Shown: one piece after another, positions 36,555 through 44,858 of the stretch
How the letters are laid out: each line of letters opens with the position of its first letter
Position numbering within the stretch: the stretch's first letter is position 1
Assembly (NCBI RefSeq): GCF_913566895.1
Contig: NZ_CAJYCN010000008.1
Location: forward strand, 1 to 64,000
Origin: Listeria ilorinensis
Lineage (GTDB): Bacteria > Bacillota > Bacilli > Lactobacillales > Listeriaceae
Direction: 5' to 3'
DNA: 64,000 bases
Notes under the pieces: generated by a model
Seen by the model: only the letters and a program-made list of their open reading frames with translations
Database searches by the model: none
What the model was told of the DNA's origin: nothing
Translations under genes and position numbers: made by a program

Positions 36555-37667
36555 TCATTCTTCTAATTTATATTGCAACCGATTTTTAGCTTTATAGCGT
36601 TCTAATGCCAGTTCAACAAGTTGCTCAATCAATTTGTCGTAAGGAAGTCCGCTCGCCTCCCAAAGTAGTGGATACATGCTGACTGGCGTAAATCCTGGCA
36701 TCGTATTGATTTCATTTAAGAAAATCTGATTCTCTTTTGTTACAAAGAAATCCGCTCGTACAAGTCCACTACCATCTACACCAAGAAAAGCCTGAATCGC
36801 ATATTCTTTCAACTGTTCAAGAACGCCTTCATCTAGTTCAGCCGGGATAATGAGTACTGTGTCATCATCTTGATACTTTGCCTTATAGTCATAGAAAACA
36901 TTCCCCTGACCTTTCGGCAAAATTTCCCCTGCAACTGAACATACGGGAGTATCATTGCCTAGAACCGCCATTTCGATTTCCCGCGCATTTATGCCTTCTT
37001 CGACAACAATTCGGCGGTCAAAGCGAAACGCCTCCTCGATAGCAGCCTTTAATTCTTCCGGCGTCTCAGCTTTACTGATTCCTACACTTGAACCAAGGTT
37101 TGCCGGTTTGACAAACATTGGGAATTGGATAGCTGCACAAATATCTTCTGTCATTTCATCGCCAAATTGCTCCCAATCAATCATTCGCAGTGAAACAGTC
37201 GGCACTTGCGGAATCCCTGCATCCGCAAACACCTTTTTCATTACGATTTTATCCATAGCAGCAGCTGAAGCGAGCACCCCATTGCCCACATATGGCAGAT
37301 TCAATACTTCTAGCAAGCCTTGAACTGTACCGTCTTCACCATTTGGACCATGAAGCAGTGGAAAGACCACTGTATTTTCTTTCTGAGCACCGATTTCAGC
37401 AGGACTGATGACCTGACCAGCAGATGTTTCATTCTCATTCTTCGCTAATGTTGCTTCGCTGGCATCTTGGAAACGAAGCTGTTCGACAAAAGTTAATTTT
37501 GCTGTGATTTCCGGTCCTTTGATCCATTCTCCATCATTTGTAATGTAAACCGGACATGCAGCAAATTTATGTAAATCCAGCGCATTGATAACGGAAAAAG
37601 CAGTCTTCAACGAGACCTCATGTTCTGCTGATTTTCCTCCGTACAACAGGATTAAATTCGTTTTCAT
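36555..37667 (-). CDS. ddl: D-alanine--D-alanine ligase
   Basis: A 370-residue ATP-grasp enzyme joining two D-alanines. N-terminal LLYGGKSAEHEVSLKTA, ATP-grasp FVKPANLGSSVGISKA and the C-terminal magnesium site FLNEINTMPGFTPVSMYPLLWEA region are all clear. The active-site loop reads YDYKAKY, the Tyr form normal for D-Ala-D-Ala rather than D-Ala-D-lactate ligases. RBS GGAGGGAA. With murF and alr it completes the D-alanine branch in this window. Confidence 0.96.
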   Translation of the reverse strand: MKTNLILLYGGKSAEHEVSLKTAFSVINALDLHKFAACPVYITNDGEWIKGPEITAKLTFVEQLRFQDASEATLAKNENETSAGQVISPAEIGAQKENTVVFPLLHGPNGEDGTVQGLLEVLNLPYVGNGVLASAAAMDKIVMKKVFADAGIPQVPTVSLRMIDWEQFGDEMTEDICAAIQFPMFVKPANLGSSVGISKAETPEELKAAIEEAFRFDRRIVVEEGINAREIEMAVLGNDTPVCSVAGEILPKGQGNVFYDYKAKYQDDDTVLIIPAELDEGVLEQLKEYAIQAFLGVDGSGLVRADFFVTKENQIFLNEINTMPGFTPVSMYPLLWEASGLPYDKLIEQLVELALERYKAKNRLQYKLEE

Positions 37668-37774
37668 ATAATTCCCTCCAAAAGACGTGCATTAAGCGTA
37701 CGCTCATACGTACATGACTTCAATCTATTTTACCACGTTTTAGATGGATGAAAAGGATAAACTGATGAATTTTC

Positions 37775-37830
37775 GAAAAAAAACGTTGCACTTCACAGAT
37801 TTTTTACTTTCTGTGATATGCAACGTTTTT
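37775..37830 (-). terminator. terminator of the tetR-SMR operon
   Basis: Minus-strand arms AAACGTTGCATATCACAG and CTGTGAAGTGCAACGTTT (one mismatch) followed by a T-run, immediately after the last SMR gene. A strong hairpin. Confidence 0.9.
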
Positions 37831-38154
37831 CTAAACACCAGACGTCAACTTCAAACCAACGACACCTGAAATAATCATTGCTATAAAAATTAGTTTGAAT
37901 ACACTTTTTTTCTCTTTAAAAAAGAGCATACCCATCAAGACACTACCGACTGCACCAATCCCTGTCCAAATTGCATATCCTGTACCGATCGGAATCGTTT
38001 TAAGCGCATGAGAAAGCAAAAAGAAACTGCCGCACATGAATAAAATAGTCAACACGGAAAACCAGAATCGCTTAAAACCTTCTGAAAGTTTCATAGTAAC
38101 AACAAAGGCCATCTCACAAAGCCCTGCAATAATCAAATAAAGCCAATCCATCAA
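37831..38154 (-). CDS. small multidrug resistance pump subunit (YkkD/SugE-like)
   Basis: A 107-residue four-helix SMR protein. The essential membrane Glu lies in AGLCEMAFVV (about 14), and GTGYAIWTGIGAVGSVLMG is the SMR signature. It overlaps the upstream SMR gene by four bases (ATGA), so the two probably form a heterodimeric pump. In Listeria, related sugE genes are linked to quaternary ammonium tolerance; guanidinium export is also possible. No guanidine riboswitch was seen. Confidence 0.88.
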   Translation of the reverse strand: MMDWLYLIIAGLCEMAFVVTMKLSEGFKRFWFSVLTILFMCGSFFLLSHALKTIPIGTGYAIWTGIGAVGSVLMGMLFFKEKKSVFKLIFIAMIISGVVGLKLTSGV

Positions 38155-38486
38155 TCTTTTTCACCTGCTTTCCCATCTACTAATTTCAAGCCAATAATTC
38201 CAACAATCAGAACAAACAGTGAAACAATTTTCCAAAAGCCAGCTGATTCATTCAAAAAGAGCATGCCGACAAGTGCTGTACCGGCTGCGCCAATCCCTGT
38301 AAAAACTGCGTATGCTGACCCGATGGGGATGGTCTTCATTGCTTTTGCGAACAAGCCAAAACTAATAAATAAAAACAAAATGGTTAGTAAGCTCCAATTA
38401 AGCACAGTAAAGCCATGTGATTCTTTCAGTCCAAAAGCCCAAACAATTTCTGAAACTCCTGCTAAAATCAAATAAAACCAAGCCAC
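38151..38486 (-). CDS. small multidrug resistance pump subunit (YkkC/SugE-like)
   Basis: A 111-residue four-helix SMR protein with Glu in AGVSEIVWAFGLKESHG, which resembles YkkC, and GSAYAVFTGIGAAGTALVG. The start is GTG at 38486, three bases after the tetR stop, with GGAG upstream inside tetR. It forms a pair with the next gene under the same operator. Confidence 0.88.
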   Translation of the reverse strand: MAWFYLILAGVSEIVWAFGLKESHGFTVLNWSLLTILFLFISFGLFAKAMKTIPIGSAYAVFTGIGAAGTALVGMLFLNESAGFWKIVSLFVLIVGIIGLKLVDGKAGEKD

Positions 38487-38489
38487 GTC

Positions 38490-39062
38490 TCATAAACTCC
38501 TTTCACTTTGATAAAGGAACTGTAAGGTTTCCCATGCCGAATGCCGTCGCTGCTCAAATTCATCTGGGGTATATAAAGCATGTTCTACACTCAATCCATC
38601 TAGAAAAGCATAGAAAACATGCAACCATCTTTCACGACTGTCCTTTTCCGCCAGCTGTTCAGACAAAATCCCTCCTAAAAGATCAAATGTCAATTCTTCA
38701 TAGTTTTTTGTTTCTTCCAGCATTTTGGACTCCAGTGTTTTAGGCGGATAGTAAATGGCACGCTGGAAGAATTTCTTTGTCTCAGGAGCTCGTCCAAAAT
38801 CGGTCGCTTTGTAAAAGACTGCCTTGAGTAGTTCTATACCGCTCTTATGTTCTTTTTCACTCGCTTCATGAAAACTTTTGAGCTCCGTTTGAATCGTATC
38901 TCGAAAGATTTCTAGAAATAACTCTTCTTTTGACGCAAAATGCGCATAGATCGAAGGCGTTTTAATACCTACTGCCTTTGCAATCTCTGATAAGGCTGTT
39001 CCTTCATAACCTTTTTCCGCAAATAACATTAAAGCTGCTTCTTTTAATTTTGTTTTTGACAT
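38490..39062 (-). CDS. TetR family transcriptional regulator of the SMR pair
   Basis: A 190-residue regulator. The N-terminal TetR helix-turn-helix (GYEGTALSEIAKAVGIKTPSIYAHFASKEELF, read in parts) is typical; the ligand domain follows. It is first in the tetR-SMR-SMR operon and a palindromic operator sits 22 bases upstream of its start, so autorepression relieved by a pump substrate is likely. I recall a similar regulator (SugR) before sugE genes in L. monocytogenes. Confidence 0.9.
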   Translation of the reverse strand: MSKTKLKEAALMLFAEKGYEGTALSEIAKAVGIKTPSIYAHFASKEELFLEIFRDTIQTELKSFHEASEKEHKSGIELLKAVFYKATDFGRAPETKKFFQRAIYYPPKTLESKMLEETKNYEELTFDLLGGILSEQLAEKDSRERWLHVFYAFLDGLSVEHALYTPDEFEQRRHSAWETLQFLYQSERSL

Positions 39063-39083
39063 GAGATTACCTCCACTATTATT

Positions 39084-39101
39084 AACTAACGTTCGTTAGT
39101 T
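39084..39101. promoter_or_regulatory. TetR operator palindrome
   Basis: AACTAACGTTCGTTAGTT: perfect eight-base arms around a central TT, 22 bases upstream of the tetR start, in the promoter region. A classic TetR-type site. Confidence 0.85.
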
Positions 39102-39152
39102 TTAAACTATCATATGGATGCCAAAAAGTAAAGAAAGAAGTATTCGGGACAT

Positions 39153-39187
39153 AAAAAAGGCTTTGAATCTTAGTAAGATTCAAAGCC
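39153..39187 (-). terminator. terminator of the LysM protein gene
   Basis: Minus-strand arms AGGCTTTGAATC/GATTCAAAGCCT (12 perfect pairs) followed by six T. Confidence 0.92.
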
Positions 39188-39208
39188 TCCAGCTAAATAT
39201 GAGCTATT

Positions 39209-39790
39209 TTAGTACCATCCATATTGTTCATGATGTGCTTTTGCATTGCTCCATGAACCGTAACGACTTTGTACATAGCTGTCTGCTACACGTTCTTGAT
39301 TGGCAGCAGAATAATCACCATTCAAATATGAATTCGTTAATTGATAACGACCGATGTATTTACCTGTTGAACTTACTGCAGAATAAGAACCACCAGATTC
39401 TTTTTGGGCAATCCACTCTTTCGCTTGTTGTTCACTTGAACTAGCAGTACTTGTTGATTGACTTTGTTCAGTCGTATAAGTACTTTGCGTATTCGCAGGT
39501 GCTTGACTTGCTTGTGTAGATTGTGTCGTGCTTGCTGGTTGTGCAGCAGGGACAGCTGTTCCGCCTTCACCAACTTCTAAAGATTGACCTACATAAATTA
39601 GATTTATGTTGGAAATATTGTTATCTTGCGCAATTTTATCGACAGTCGTGTTATTTTCGCTTGCGATTTTAGACAATGTATCACCTTGAGCCACATTGAT
39701 CGTTTGTGCGTCTGCTAAATGACCTCCTACAACCGTTGTAACTCCCACAACCAATGTAGCGACTGTCATTTTCAGTACGTTTTTCTTCAT
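39209..39790 (-). CDS. secreted LysM protein with transglycosylase-like C-terminus
   Basis: About 193 residues. A signal peptide (to ADA) is followed by one LysM domain (INVAQGDTLSKIASENN to YVGQSLEV), a Ser/Thr/Gln-rich linker (about 85-125), and a C-terminal domain starting WIAQKESGGSYSAVSSTGKYIGRYQL, whose Glu is the expected catalytic residue of Apf/IsaA/SceD-like lytic transglycosylases. It should bind peptidoglycan at the cell surface. ATG at 39790 is 13 bases from AAGGAG; an in-frame TTG at 39796 has better spacing and may be the true start. Confidence 0.87.
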   Translation of the reverse strand: MKKNVLKMTVATLVVGVTTVVGGHLADAQTINVAQGDTLSKIASENNTTVDKIAQDNNISNINLIYVGQSLEVGEGGTAVPAAQPASTTQSTQASQAPANTQSTYTTEQSQSTSTASSSEQQAKEWIAQKESGGSYSAVSSTGKYIGRYQLTNSYLNGDYSAANQERVADSYVQSRYGSWSNAKAHHEQYGWY

Positions 39791-39796
39791 TCTCAA

Positions 39797-40059
39797 AAGA
39801 CAACTCCTTAATTTGTAATGAGCATACATCGTAACATAGCGACTATTGCAAAACAATATAAAAAACATATCAGTTCGTTACAGTTCAGCGTCAAATGTTG
39901 GGAGAAAATAACAAAACATATCACTATTCTCCTTCATTTTTGTAAAAAAGATGGGATGTATCCTAACGTTTTCAAAAGCATCCTTTCCCGTCATAGGAAA
40001 CCAGTCATCTCTAACCTTTAGTTCCATTATCGCTTTAAAAAATCATTCTTTTTTATAAG
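39797..40059. other. upstream region of the LysM gene
   Basis: About 260 bases with no credible gene; a plus-strand frame here has no RBS or recognisable product. It should hold the LysM promoter, but no -35/-10 pair stands out. Confidence 0.4.
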
Positions 40060-40096
40060 AAAAAACGATACCCAGCAATTCTGCGGATATCGTTTT
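40060..40096 (-). terminator. terminator of the 255-residue protein gene
   Basis: Minus-strand arms ACGATATCC/GGGTATCGT (one G-T pair) followed by six T. Confidence 0.8.
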
Positions 40097-40169
40097 CAAT
40101 TTCGACATCTGGATGTAAAAATGTCATCTTATGTTAACTTCTTGTTACAGCTGTTTTGTTCATTTTGAA

Positions 40170-40937
40170 TTAACTTTCTACTAGATTCCACTCATTTTGC
40201 TTCAAATCATAATATAAAACTGCTGGAATTGTTCCATAAGCAATGGGTTCACTTGAACGTTCTAATTCATGCATTTCCTCAAGCAGATCAGTCCCGATTG
40301 GGATTTTTAAAGCTGTACGTGTTTTTTCTGCCTCTAAAAAGGCAATACAAGCACCTTCTTTAAAATGAGCGGATAGTCTTTTTAATACAGTGATTGGCGG
40401 ACTCACAATCCGTCGTTTCTTTATAAAACTAAAGAAGGCTTTTTCCTGTAGCATTTCAGTCGTTTTTTTCGCAATCACATAACTGAGCAGTTCATAAAAA
40501 TGATTCATGTTGCGATAATAAACCTTATTATACCAACCATCTTCTTTAGTTAAATAAATAAAATTATTTTGCAATTTGTAATAGAAAGGCGAGCGTAAAT
40601 GACGACCGGTATGCGCTAAATAGAGTAATTCCGCAATTTCTTGCGGGGAAAGCTGATTCACTAAATCAATCTCTTCAAAATCCACCCAACAGAAGTGATC
40701 GAATCTATGTACCGACTGATTTTTAAGTTTGGAAAGGGTTGAGGTTTCAACAAAATCAAAAGCTGTATGCGCATTAAAAGAGACATCGGAAAAACGATGC
40801 TTAAGTAATAAAATATGTTCCGGTGGCAAACCTACCCCATTCATAAAGTCACAAAAAGTAATGCCGCTAGTCACGACATTGTTAATCACACTATCCATAT
40901 GAATATATACTGATTGATTTACGGTATCTTTTTTCAT
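40170..40937 (-). CDS. conserved protein of unknown function
   Basis: A 255-residue soluble protein without signal peptide or membrane segment. It is rich in aromatic and basic residues, with segments such as FDHFCWVDFEEIDLVNQLSP and LLYLAHTGRHLRSPFYYKL. The C-terminal AIAYGTIPAVLYYDLKQ-like ending may be a small beta sheet. RBS GAGG before the ATG. It stands alone between two terminators. I do not recognise the family. Confidence 0.75.
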   Translation of the reverse strand: MKKDTVNQSVYIHMDSVINNVVTSGITFCDFMNGVGLPPEHILLLKHRFSDVSFNAHTAFDFVETSTLSKLKNQSVHRFDHFCWVDFEEIDLVNQLSPQEIAELLYLAHTGRHLRSPFYYKLQNNFIYLTKEDGWYNKVYYRNMNHFYELLSYVIAKKTTEMLQEKAFFSFIKKRRIVSPPITVLKRLSAHFKEGACIAFLEAEKTRTALKIPIGTDLLEEMHELERSSEPIAYGTIPAVLYYDLKQNEWNLVES

Positions 40938-41079
40938 TTATGAGCCTCATTCTACATCTATTTAAACATTATGAAGATAATCTTCCACTACCATCATACT
41001 ATATTTTTACTCAAAATATGTATCAAAAAACTCAAAACTTGATTACTATATCGTAACAGGTTTAAAGAATGATTAAAAA

Positions 41080-41109
41080 AAGAAAAAGCCAAGCACGTGC
41101 ACTTAGCTT
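41080..41109 (-). terminator. terminator of the 48-residue small gene
   Basis: Minus-strand arms AGCTAAG/CTTGGCT around an internal GTGCAC region, followed by five T, starting two bases after the stop codon at 41111. Confidence 0.7.
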
Positions 41110-41110
41110 T

Positions 41111-41257
41111 TTACCTTAAACTCAATTTGACATTTGGCATCTGTTTAACATTGAGTGCTTTCCAAATATCATTTCGCGATTTTGTTTTCTCTACGACAAT
41201 TCCTTTTTGTTCTAATTGACGGATAATCTTATTTAATTCTGCATGGCTTTCTCTCAT
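41111..41257 (-). CDS. small protein of 48 residues, function unknown
   Basis: ATG at 41257 with GGAGTGGTGA six bases upstream, 48 codons (starts MRESHAELNKIIRQLEQKG, ends VKLSLR), TAA at 41111, then a terminator. The N-terminal half is predicted helical; the middle (VVEKTKSRNDIWKAL) is mixed charge. Strong RBS, complete frame and dedicated terminator argue it is real. I do not recognise a family; it is shorter than known small toxins such as HicA. Confidence 0.7.
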   Translation of the reverse strand: MRESHAELNKIIRQLEQKGIVVEKTKSRNDIWKALNVKQMPNVKLSLR

Positions 41258-41550
41258 ATTCACCACTCCGTTCAAACTCGTTTTCAATCATCTCTTTTTA
41301 TATCTTCACTCTAACATATATCCGACTAAATGAATAGTCTTTTTTTAATTTTTATTAAAATTTAACGAATTATTTCCAGCTATTTCTTTTAGAAAGCGTT
41401 TAAAACCCGAATTATAGATGAAATAAAGAACTAATCATTAGGTTTTATTACCAGCTACTTATTTCTATCGATAGTTCACTTTCTTCTATTATTACCACTT
41501 ATTCAGAGAAGAAAACCATAAATTCTATCATTTATGGTTTTCTTAGCACT
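41258..41550. other. intergenic region with a 14-bp perfect hairpin and a cre-like site
   Basis: About 290 bases with no gene. At 41509-41522 and 41531-41544 are perfect 14-base arms (AAGAAAACCATAAA/TTTATGGTTTTCTT) with an eight-base loop. AGAAAGCGTTTAAA at 41391-41404 fits the CcpA cre consensus at most positions. It should also contain the promoter of the small gene, which I could not place. Confidence 0.5.
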
Positions 41551-41582
41551 AAAAAACGGTCTGGCAAAAGCCAAACCGCTCC
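41550..41582 (-). terminator. terminator of the ABC amino-acid transporter operon
   Basis: Minus-strand arms CGGTTTGGC/GCCAGACCG (one mismatch) with loop TTTT and six T. Confidence 0.85.
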
Positions 41583-41588
41583 ACTTTC

Positions 41589-42317
41589 TTATAAAACTTT
41601 TTCTAAGAAACTAATTGTCCGTTCATGTTGCGGATGATCAAAAATCTGTTCTGGTGTCCCTTGCTCGACAATATAACCACCATCCATGAAAATCACCCGA
41701 TCGCCCACTTCACGAGCAAAGCCCATTTCATGTGTGACGACCATCATCGTCATTCCTTCTTTCGCCAGATCTTTCATAACGCCCAGTACTTCCCCGACCA
41801 TTTCTGGGTCAAGTGCAGATGTCGGTTCATCAAAAAGCATAATATCTGGATTCATTGCAAGGGCACGCGCAATGGCAACACGCTGCTTTTGACCTCCAGA
41901 CAATTGGTCCGGATAAGCGGATGCTTTTTCTTGCAACCCTACTCGTTCCAGAAGCTGAAGTGCTTGTTTTTCAGCCTCCTCTTTTGACAATTTACCAAGT
42001 TCCATAGGTGCAAAGCTGATATTCCGCAAGATATTCATATGAGGAAACAAGTTAAAATGCTGAAATACCATTCCGATATTTTGACGAACCTTGTTGATAT
42101 CCGTTGTTTTATCCGTCAAATGATAATCATCCACCACTACTTCGCCACCTGAAATTTCTTCCAATCGATTCATACAGCGCAGAAAAGTACTTTTACCAGA
42201 GCCTGACGGACCAATCACACAAACAACTTCGCCTTCCTGCACTTCCAAATCAATGCCTTTTAAAACTTCATTTGTACCAAAGCTTTTTTTCAGCCCGATT
42301 ACTTTTAGTTTGGTCAT
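41589..42317 (-). CDS. glnQ: polar amino acid (glutamine-type) ABC transporter ATP-binding protein
   Basis: A 242-residue ABC ATPase. Walker [10 protein letters not shown] is at 36-44, signature [17 protein letters not shown] and Walker [16 protein letters not shown] are intact. Closest in character to GlnQ/ArtM proteins. It overlaps the upstream permease gene by four bases, so the two make one importer. Confidence 0.94.
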   Translation of the reverse strand: MTKLKVIGLKKSFGTNEVLKGIDLEVQEGEVVCVIGPSGSGKSTFLRCMNRLEEISGGEVVVDDYHLTDKTTDINKVRQNIGMVFQHFNLFPHMNILRNISFAPMELGKLSKEEAEKQALQLLERVGLQEKASAYPDQLSGGQKQRVAIARALAMNPDIMLFDEPTSALDPEMVGEVLGVMKDLAKEGMTMMVVTHEMGFAREVGDRVIFMDGGYIVEQGTPEQIFDHPQHERTISFLEKVL

Positions 42318-43741
42318 TTCGCCATTCTCCTTTCAAGTACATTGGATAGTTTCGTTAAGAGTGTGATCACAATTAGATACATGATTGCCACAACAAGCCA
42401 GATACCTGTTGATTCAAAAGTACGAGCAATGATGATCTTACCTGCTTGAGTCAACTCGACGATTCCGATTACACTCATGATCGATGTATCTTTTAGTGTA
42501 ATGACAAATTGGTTGATAAATGAGGGAACCATGACACGAACTGCCTGAGGTAAAATAATTTTGCGCATGGATTTCCCGTACGGAAGACCAAGCGATCTTG
42601 CAGCTTCCATCTGCCCTTTATCTATAGCATTGATGCCGCCTCGAATAATCTCCGTAATGTAGGCTCCTGCATTCAAACTCAGCGTTATAATTGCAGCCAG
42701 ATTCGGATCCATTCGGAAATTAAAGGCTTGCGGAATACCAAAATAAATAAAGAATGCCAATACAATCAGCGGGATACCGCGGAAAATATCCACATAAACG
42801 GTCGCAATACCACGCAAGAACTTATTACGACTTACTTTTAAGAAACCAAAGGCAAGTCCTAAAATTGCAGCAAAGAAAAGCGAGATGAATGTCAATTTGA
42901 CCGTATTCCATAATCCTTTGAGCAGTGCTGGCCAGCTGTCATTTAGTGTATCTAGAAAAGTTGCTGGTTTTGTATCTGTTCCGATATATTTATCAAGAAT
43001 TTTATCATATTCACCGCTTGCTTTGATGTCTGCCAGTCCTTGGTTGAACATCTGCAGCAGCTCCTGATTCTGCCCTTTTTTCACTGCAAATCCATATGAG
43101 CCGCCTTTTTCTTTCTCAGTAACGATTTTCAGTCCATTGCCCTGCTTAACTCCATAAGCTAGCACTGGATAGTCATCGAAGCAGGCAACTGAATTGCCAC
43201 CTTTGACATCTTCATACATGCTGGCAGAATCATCAAACGGCACAAGTGTATAACCATATTTGTCTTGGTTTGCTTCTGCAAATTGGTAACCTTCCGTTCC
43301 GGTCTTGACCGCAACTTTTTCACCCTTTAAATCTTTATAACTTTTGATATCATTGTTATCTTCACTGATCGCCATGACAACCCCTGATTCAAAATACGGA
43401 TCAGAGAAGTCAAATTTTTGCTTTCGTTCATCTGTAATACTCATACCGGCGATAACGCCATCTACTTGACCAGCTTCAAGCGCTTGAACGGCAGCATTGA
43501 AGCCCATTGGTTTAACTTCATATGTAAAGCCTTGGTCTTTTGCAATTGCAGCTAGGATATCCATGTCAATGCCGACTAGATCTCCATTACTGTCTTTAAA
43601 TTCAAATGGTGCGAATGTTTCATCGGTTGCAATCGTATAGTCTACTTCTTTTGCCTGTACTGTTTGTGTACCACTTCCCCATATAACAACAAAAATCACT
43701 GCTGCTAAAAGGAGTGGCCAGATGCCTCTCAATCTTTTCAT
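42314..43741 (-). CDS. fused substrate-binding protein and permease of a glutamine-type ABC transporter
   Basis: A 475-residue fusion. A signal-anchor ([20 protein letters not shown]) is followed by an SBP_bac_3 solute-binding domain (about 35-265: [13 protein letters not shown] to [11 protein letters not shown]) and a five-helix HisM-type permease with the EAA loop [20 protein letters not shown]. Such fusions place the binding domain on the outer membrane face. Glutamine, glutamate or another polar amino acid is the likely substrate. I chose the ATG at 43741 because GGGGGAGG precedes it. Confidence 0.92.
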   Translation of the reverse strand: MKRLRGIWPLLLAAVIFVVIWGSGTQTVQAKEVDYTIATDETFAPFEFKDSNGDLVGIDMDILAAIAKDQGFTYEVKPMGFNAAVQALEAGQVDGVIAGMSITDERKQKFDFSDPYFESGVVMAISEDNNDIKSYKDLKGEKVAVKTGTEGYQFAEANQDKYGYTLVPFDDSASMYEDVKGGNSVACFDDYPVLAYGVKQGNGLKIVTEKEKGGSYGFAVKKGQNQELLQMFNQGLADIKASGEYDKILDKYIGTDTKPATFLDTLNDSWPALLKGLWNTVKLTFISLFFAAILGLAFGFLKVSRNKFLRGIATVYVDIFRGIPLIVLAFFIYFGIPQAFNFRMDPNLAAIITLSLNAGAYITEIIRGGINAIDKGQMEAARSLGLPYGKSMRKIILPQAVRVMVPSFINQFVITLKDTSIMSVIGIVELTQAGKIIIARTFESTGIWLVVAIMYLIVITLLTKLSNVLERRMAK

Positions 43742-43939
43742 TATTTCCTCCCCCGAATAACGATGTATTCTGCTTCCATTTATTTCTATAGATGATTTCA
43801 TCTAAAAATACCCAATTGGATAATCACTTTTAAAATTTTACCATAAGCTTCTGTTATTGACCATAGTTATTTGAGATAAGTTTTTATATTTAGCGAGATA
43901 TGTAAGATAATCTGACAAATCATGAAGCGTGAATAACAT

Positions 43940-43982
43940 AAAAAAGTGTGAATTTCTTAAAACAAAAAGAAAATCACACTTT
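43940..43982 (-). terminator. terminator of ridA
   Basis: Minus-strand arms AAAGTGTGATTTTCTT and AAGAAATTCACACTTT (one mismatch) followed by T-run. Confidence 0.8.
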
Positions 43983-44063
43983 CTAGTGAGAGAACCACTA
44001 TTTAAAAGCATAAGTAAGGAAAGTTGCCAGTCCCTGCTCCATGCGGTATCTTAATAGTAAAGC

Positions 44064-44441
44064 TTAGGCGAGTGCAACAGCTTCAATCTCAATTTCAGCA
44101 TCTAGCGGTAGTTTTGCTACTTGAAACGCACTTCTTGCTGGGAAATCACATTCAAAAAAGCGCGCATATACTTCATTGACAGCAGCAAAGTCTGCTAAAT
44201 CTTTAAAAAAGACCGTTACTTTAACAAGATTTGCAAGGCTTGATCCGCCTTCTTCTAATACTGCATGTAAATTCTTAAAAGCCTGCTCTGTCTGGGCAAT
44301 TGCACCTGCTTGCAATTCACCTGTTGCCGGATCAATGCCGAGTTGACCAGACGTATAGATAAAACCATTTGCCTTTACAGCTTGTGAATACGGACCAAGT
44401 GCTTTTGGTGCGTGTTCTGTATGGATGATCGTTTTAGTCAT
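44064..44441 (-). CDS. ridA: RidA/YjgF family enamine/imine deaminase
   Basis: A 125-residue protein that hydrolyses reactive enamine/imine intermediates such as 2-aminoacrylate made by PLP enzymes. Family motifs are HAPKALGPYSQAVKANGFIYTSGQLG and the C-terminal RSAFQVAKLPLDAEIEIEAVA, which contains the catalytic Arg. Length is typical. It stands alone between terminators. Confidence 0.94.
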   Translation of the reverse strand: MTKTIIHTEHAPKALGPYSQAVKANGFIYTSGQLGIDPATGELQAGAIAQTEQAFKNLHAVLEEGGSSLANLVKVTVFFKDLADFAAVNEVYARFFECDFPARSAFQVAKLPLDAEIEIEAVALA

Positions 44442-44536
44442 ACTTATCCCTACTTTCTTTTTGATATGTGCTTATTTTAGCCGAAGTACGAAAATTTTGC
44501 AAAATTCTATTTTATTTTTGAACAGGAGGCTTTTTC

Positions 44537-44806
44537 ATGGTCGTAACTTGGTTGCTTGGTTATCTCATGATTGTTTCATTAATTAGTTTTATTCTATTTG
44601 GGATCGATAAACGGCGGGCGATCAAACAGCTCTACCGAATACCGGAGACAGTTTTACTCCTATCCGCCTTTTGTGGCGGAGCATTTGGCGGCTGGCTGGG
44701 TATGCAAGTCTTTCATCACAAAACCCGCAAAATAAAGTTTAAAATTTTGATGCCTATGGCGATGCTTTTGATTGTCATCGTGCTTATTTTCTTCCTTAAT
44801 AAATAG
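44537..44806 (+). CDS. DUF1294 family small membrane protein
   Basis: An 89-residue protein with two to three hydrophobic helices and the DUF1294 signature FGIDKRRAIKQLYRIPE then GGAFGGWLGMQVFHHKTRKIKF. Function is unknown. RBS AGGAGG lies eight bases before the ATG. It is convergent with the Ca2+-ATPase gene and shares a terminator with it. Confidence 0.85.
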   Translation: MVVTWLLGYLMIVSLISFILFGIDKRRAIKQLYRIPETVLLLSAFCGGAFGGWLGMQVFHHKTRKIKFKILMPMAMLLIVIVLIFFLNK

Positions 44807-44855
44807 AAAGCCGGCGGATAAACAGCTAACGTTTTAGCATTATCCGACCGGCTTT
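44807..44855. terminator. bidirectional terminator
   Basis: Arms AAAGCCGG-GGATAA and TTATCC-CCGGCTTT with an inner loop, flanked by T-run on the plus strand. Shared by convergent genes. Confidence 0.85.
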
Positions 44856-44858
44856 TTG

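Noticed and set aside
39118-39444. Plus-strand frame of 108 codons antisense to the LysM gene
   Set aside because: It begins in the tetR upstream region, crosses the LysM terminator hairpin and has no RBS.
39960-39975. cre-like AACGTTTTCA upstream of the LysM gene
   Set aside because: Only half of the CcpA consensus is matched; three of the first four positions differ.
43808-43813. GGGTAT on the minus strand upstream of the ABC transporter gene, looking like a sigma-B -10 element
   Set aside because: No GTTT element lies 13-17 bases upstream, so a sigma-B promoter is not supported.
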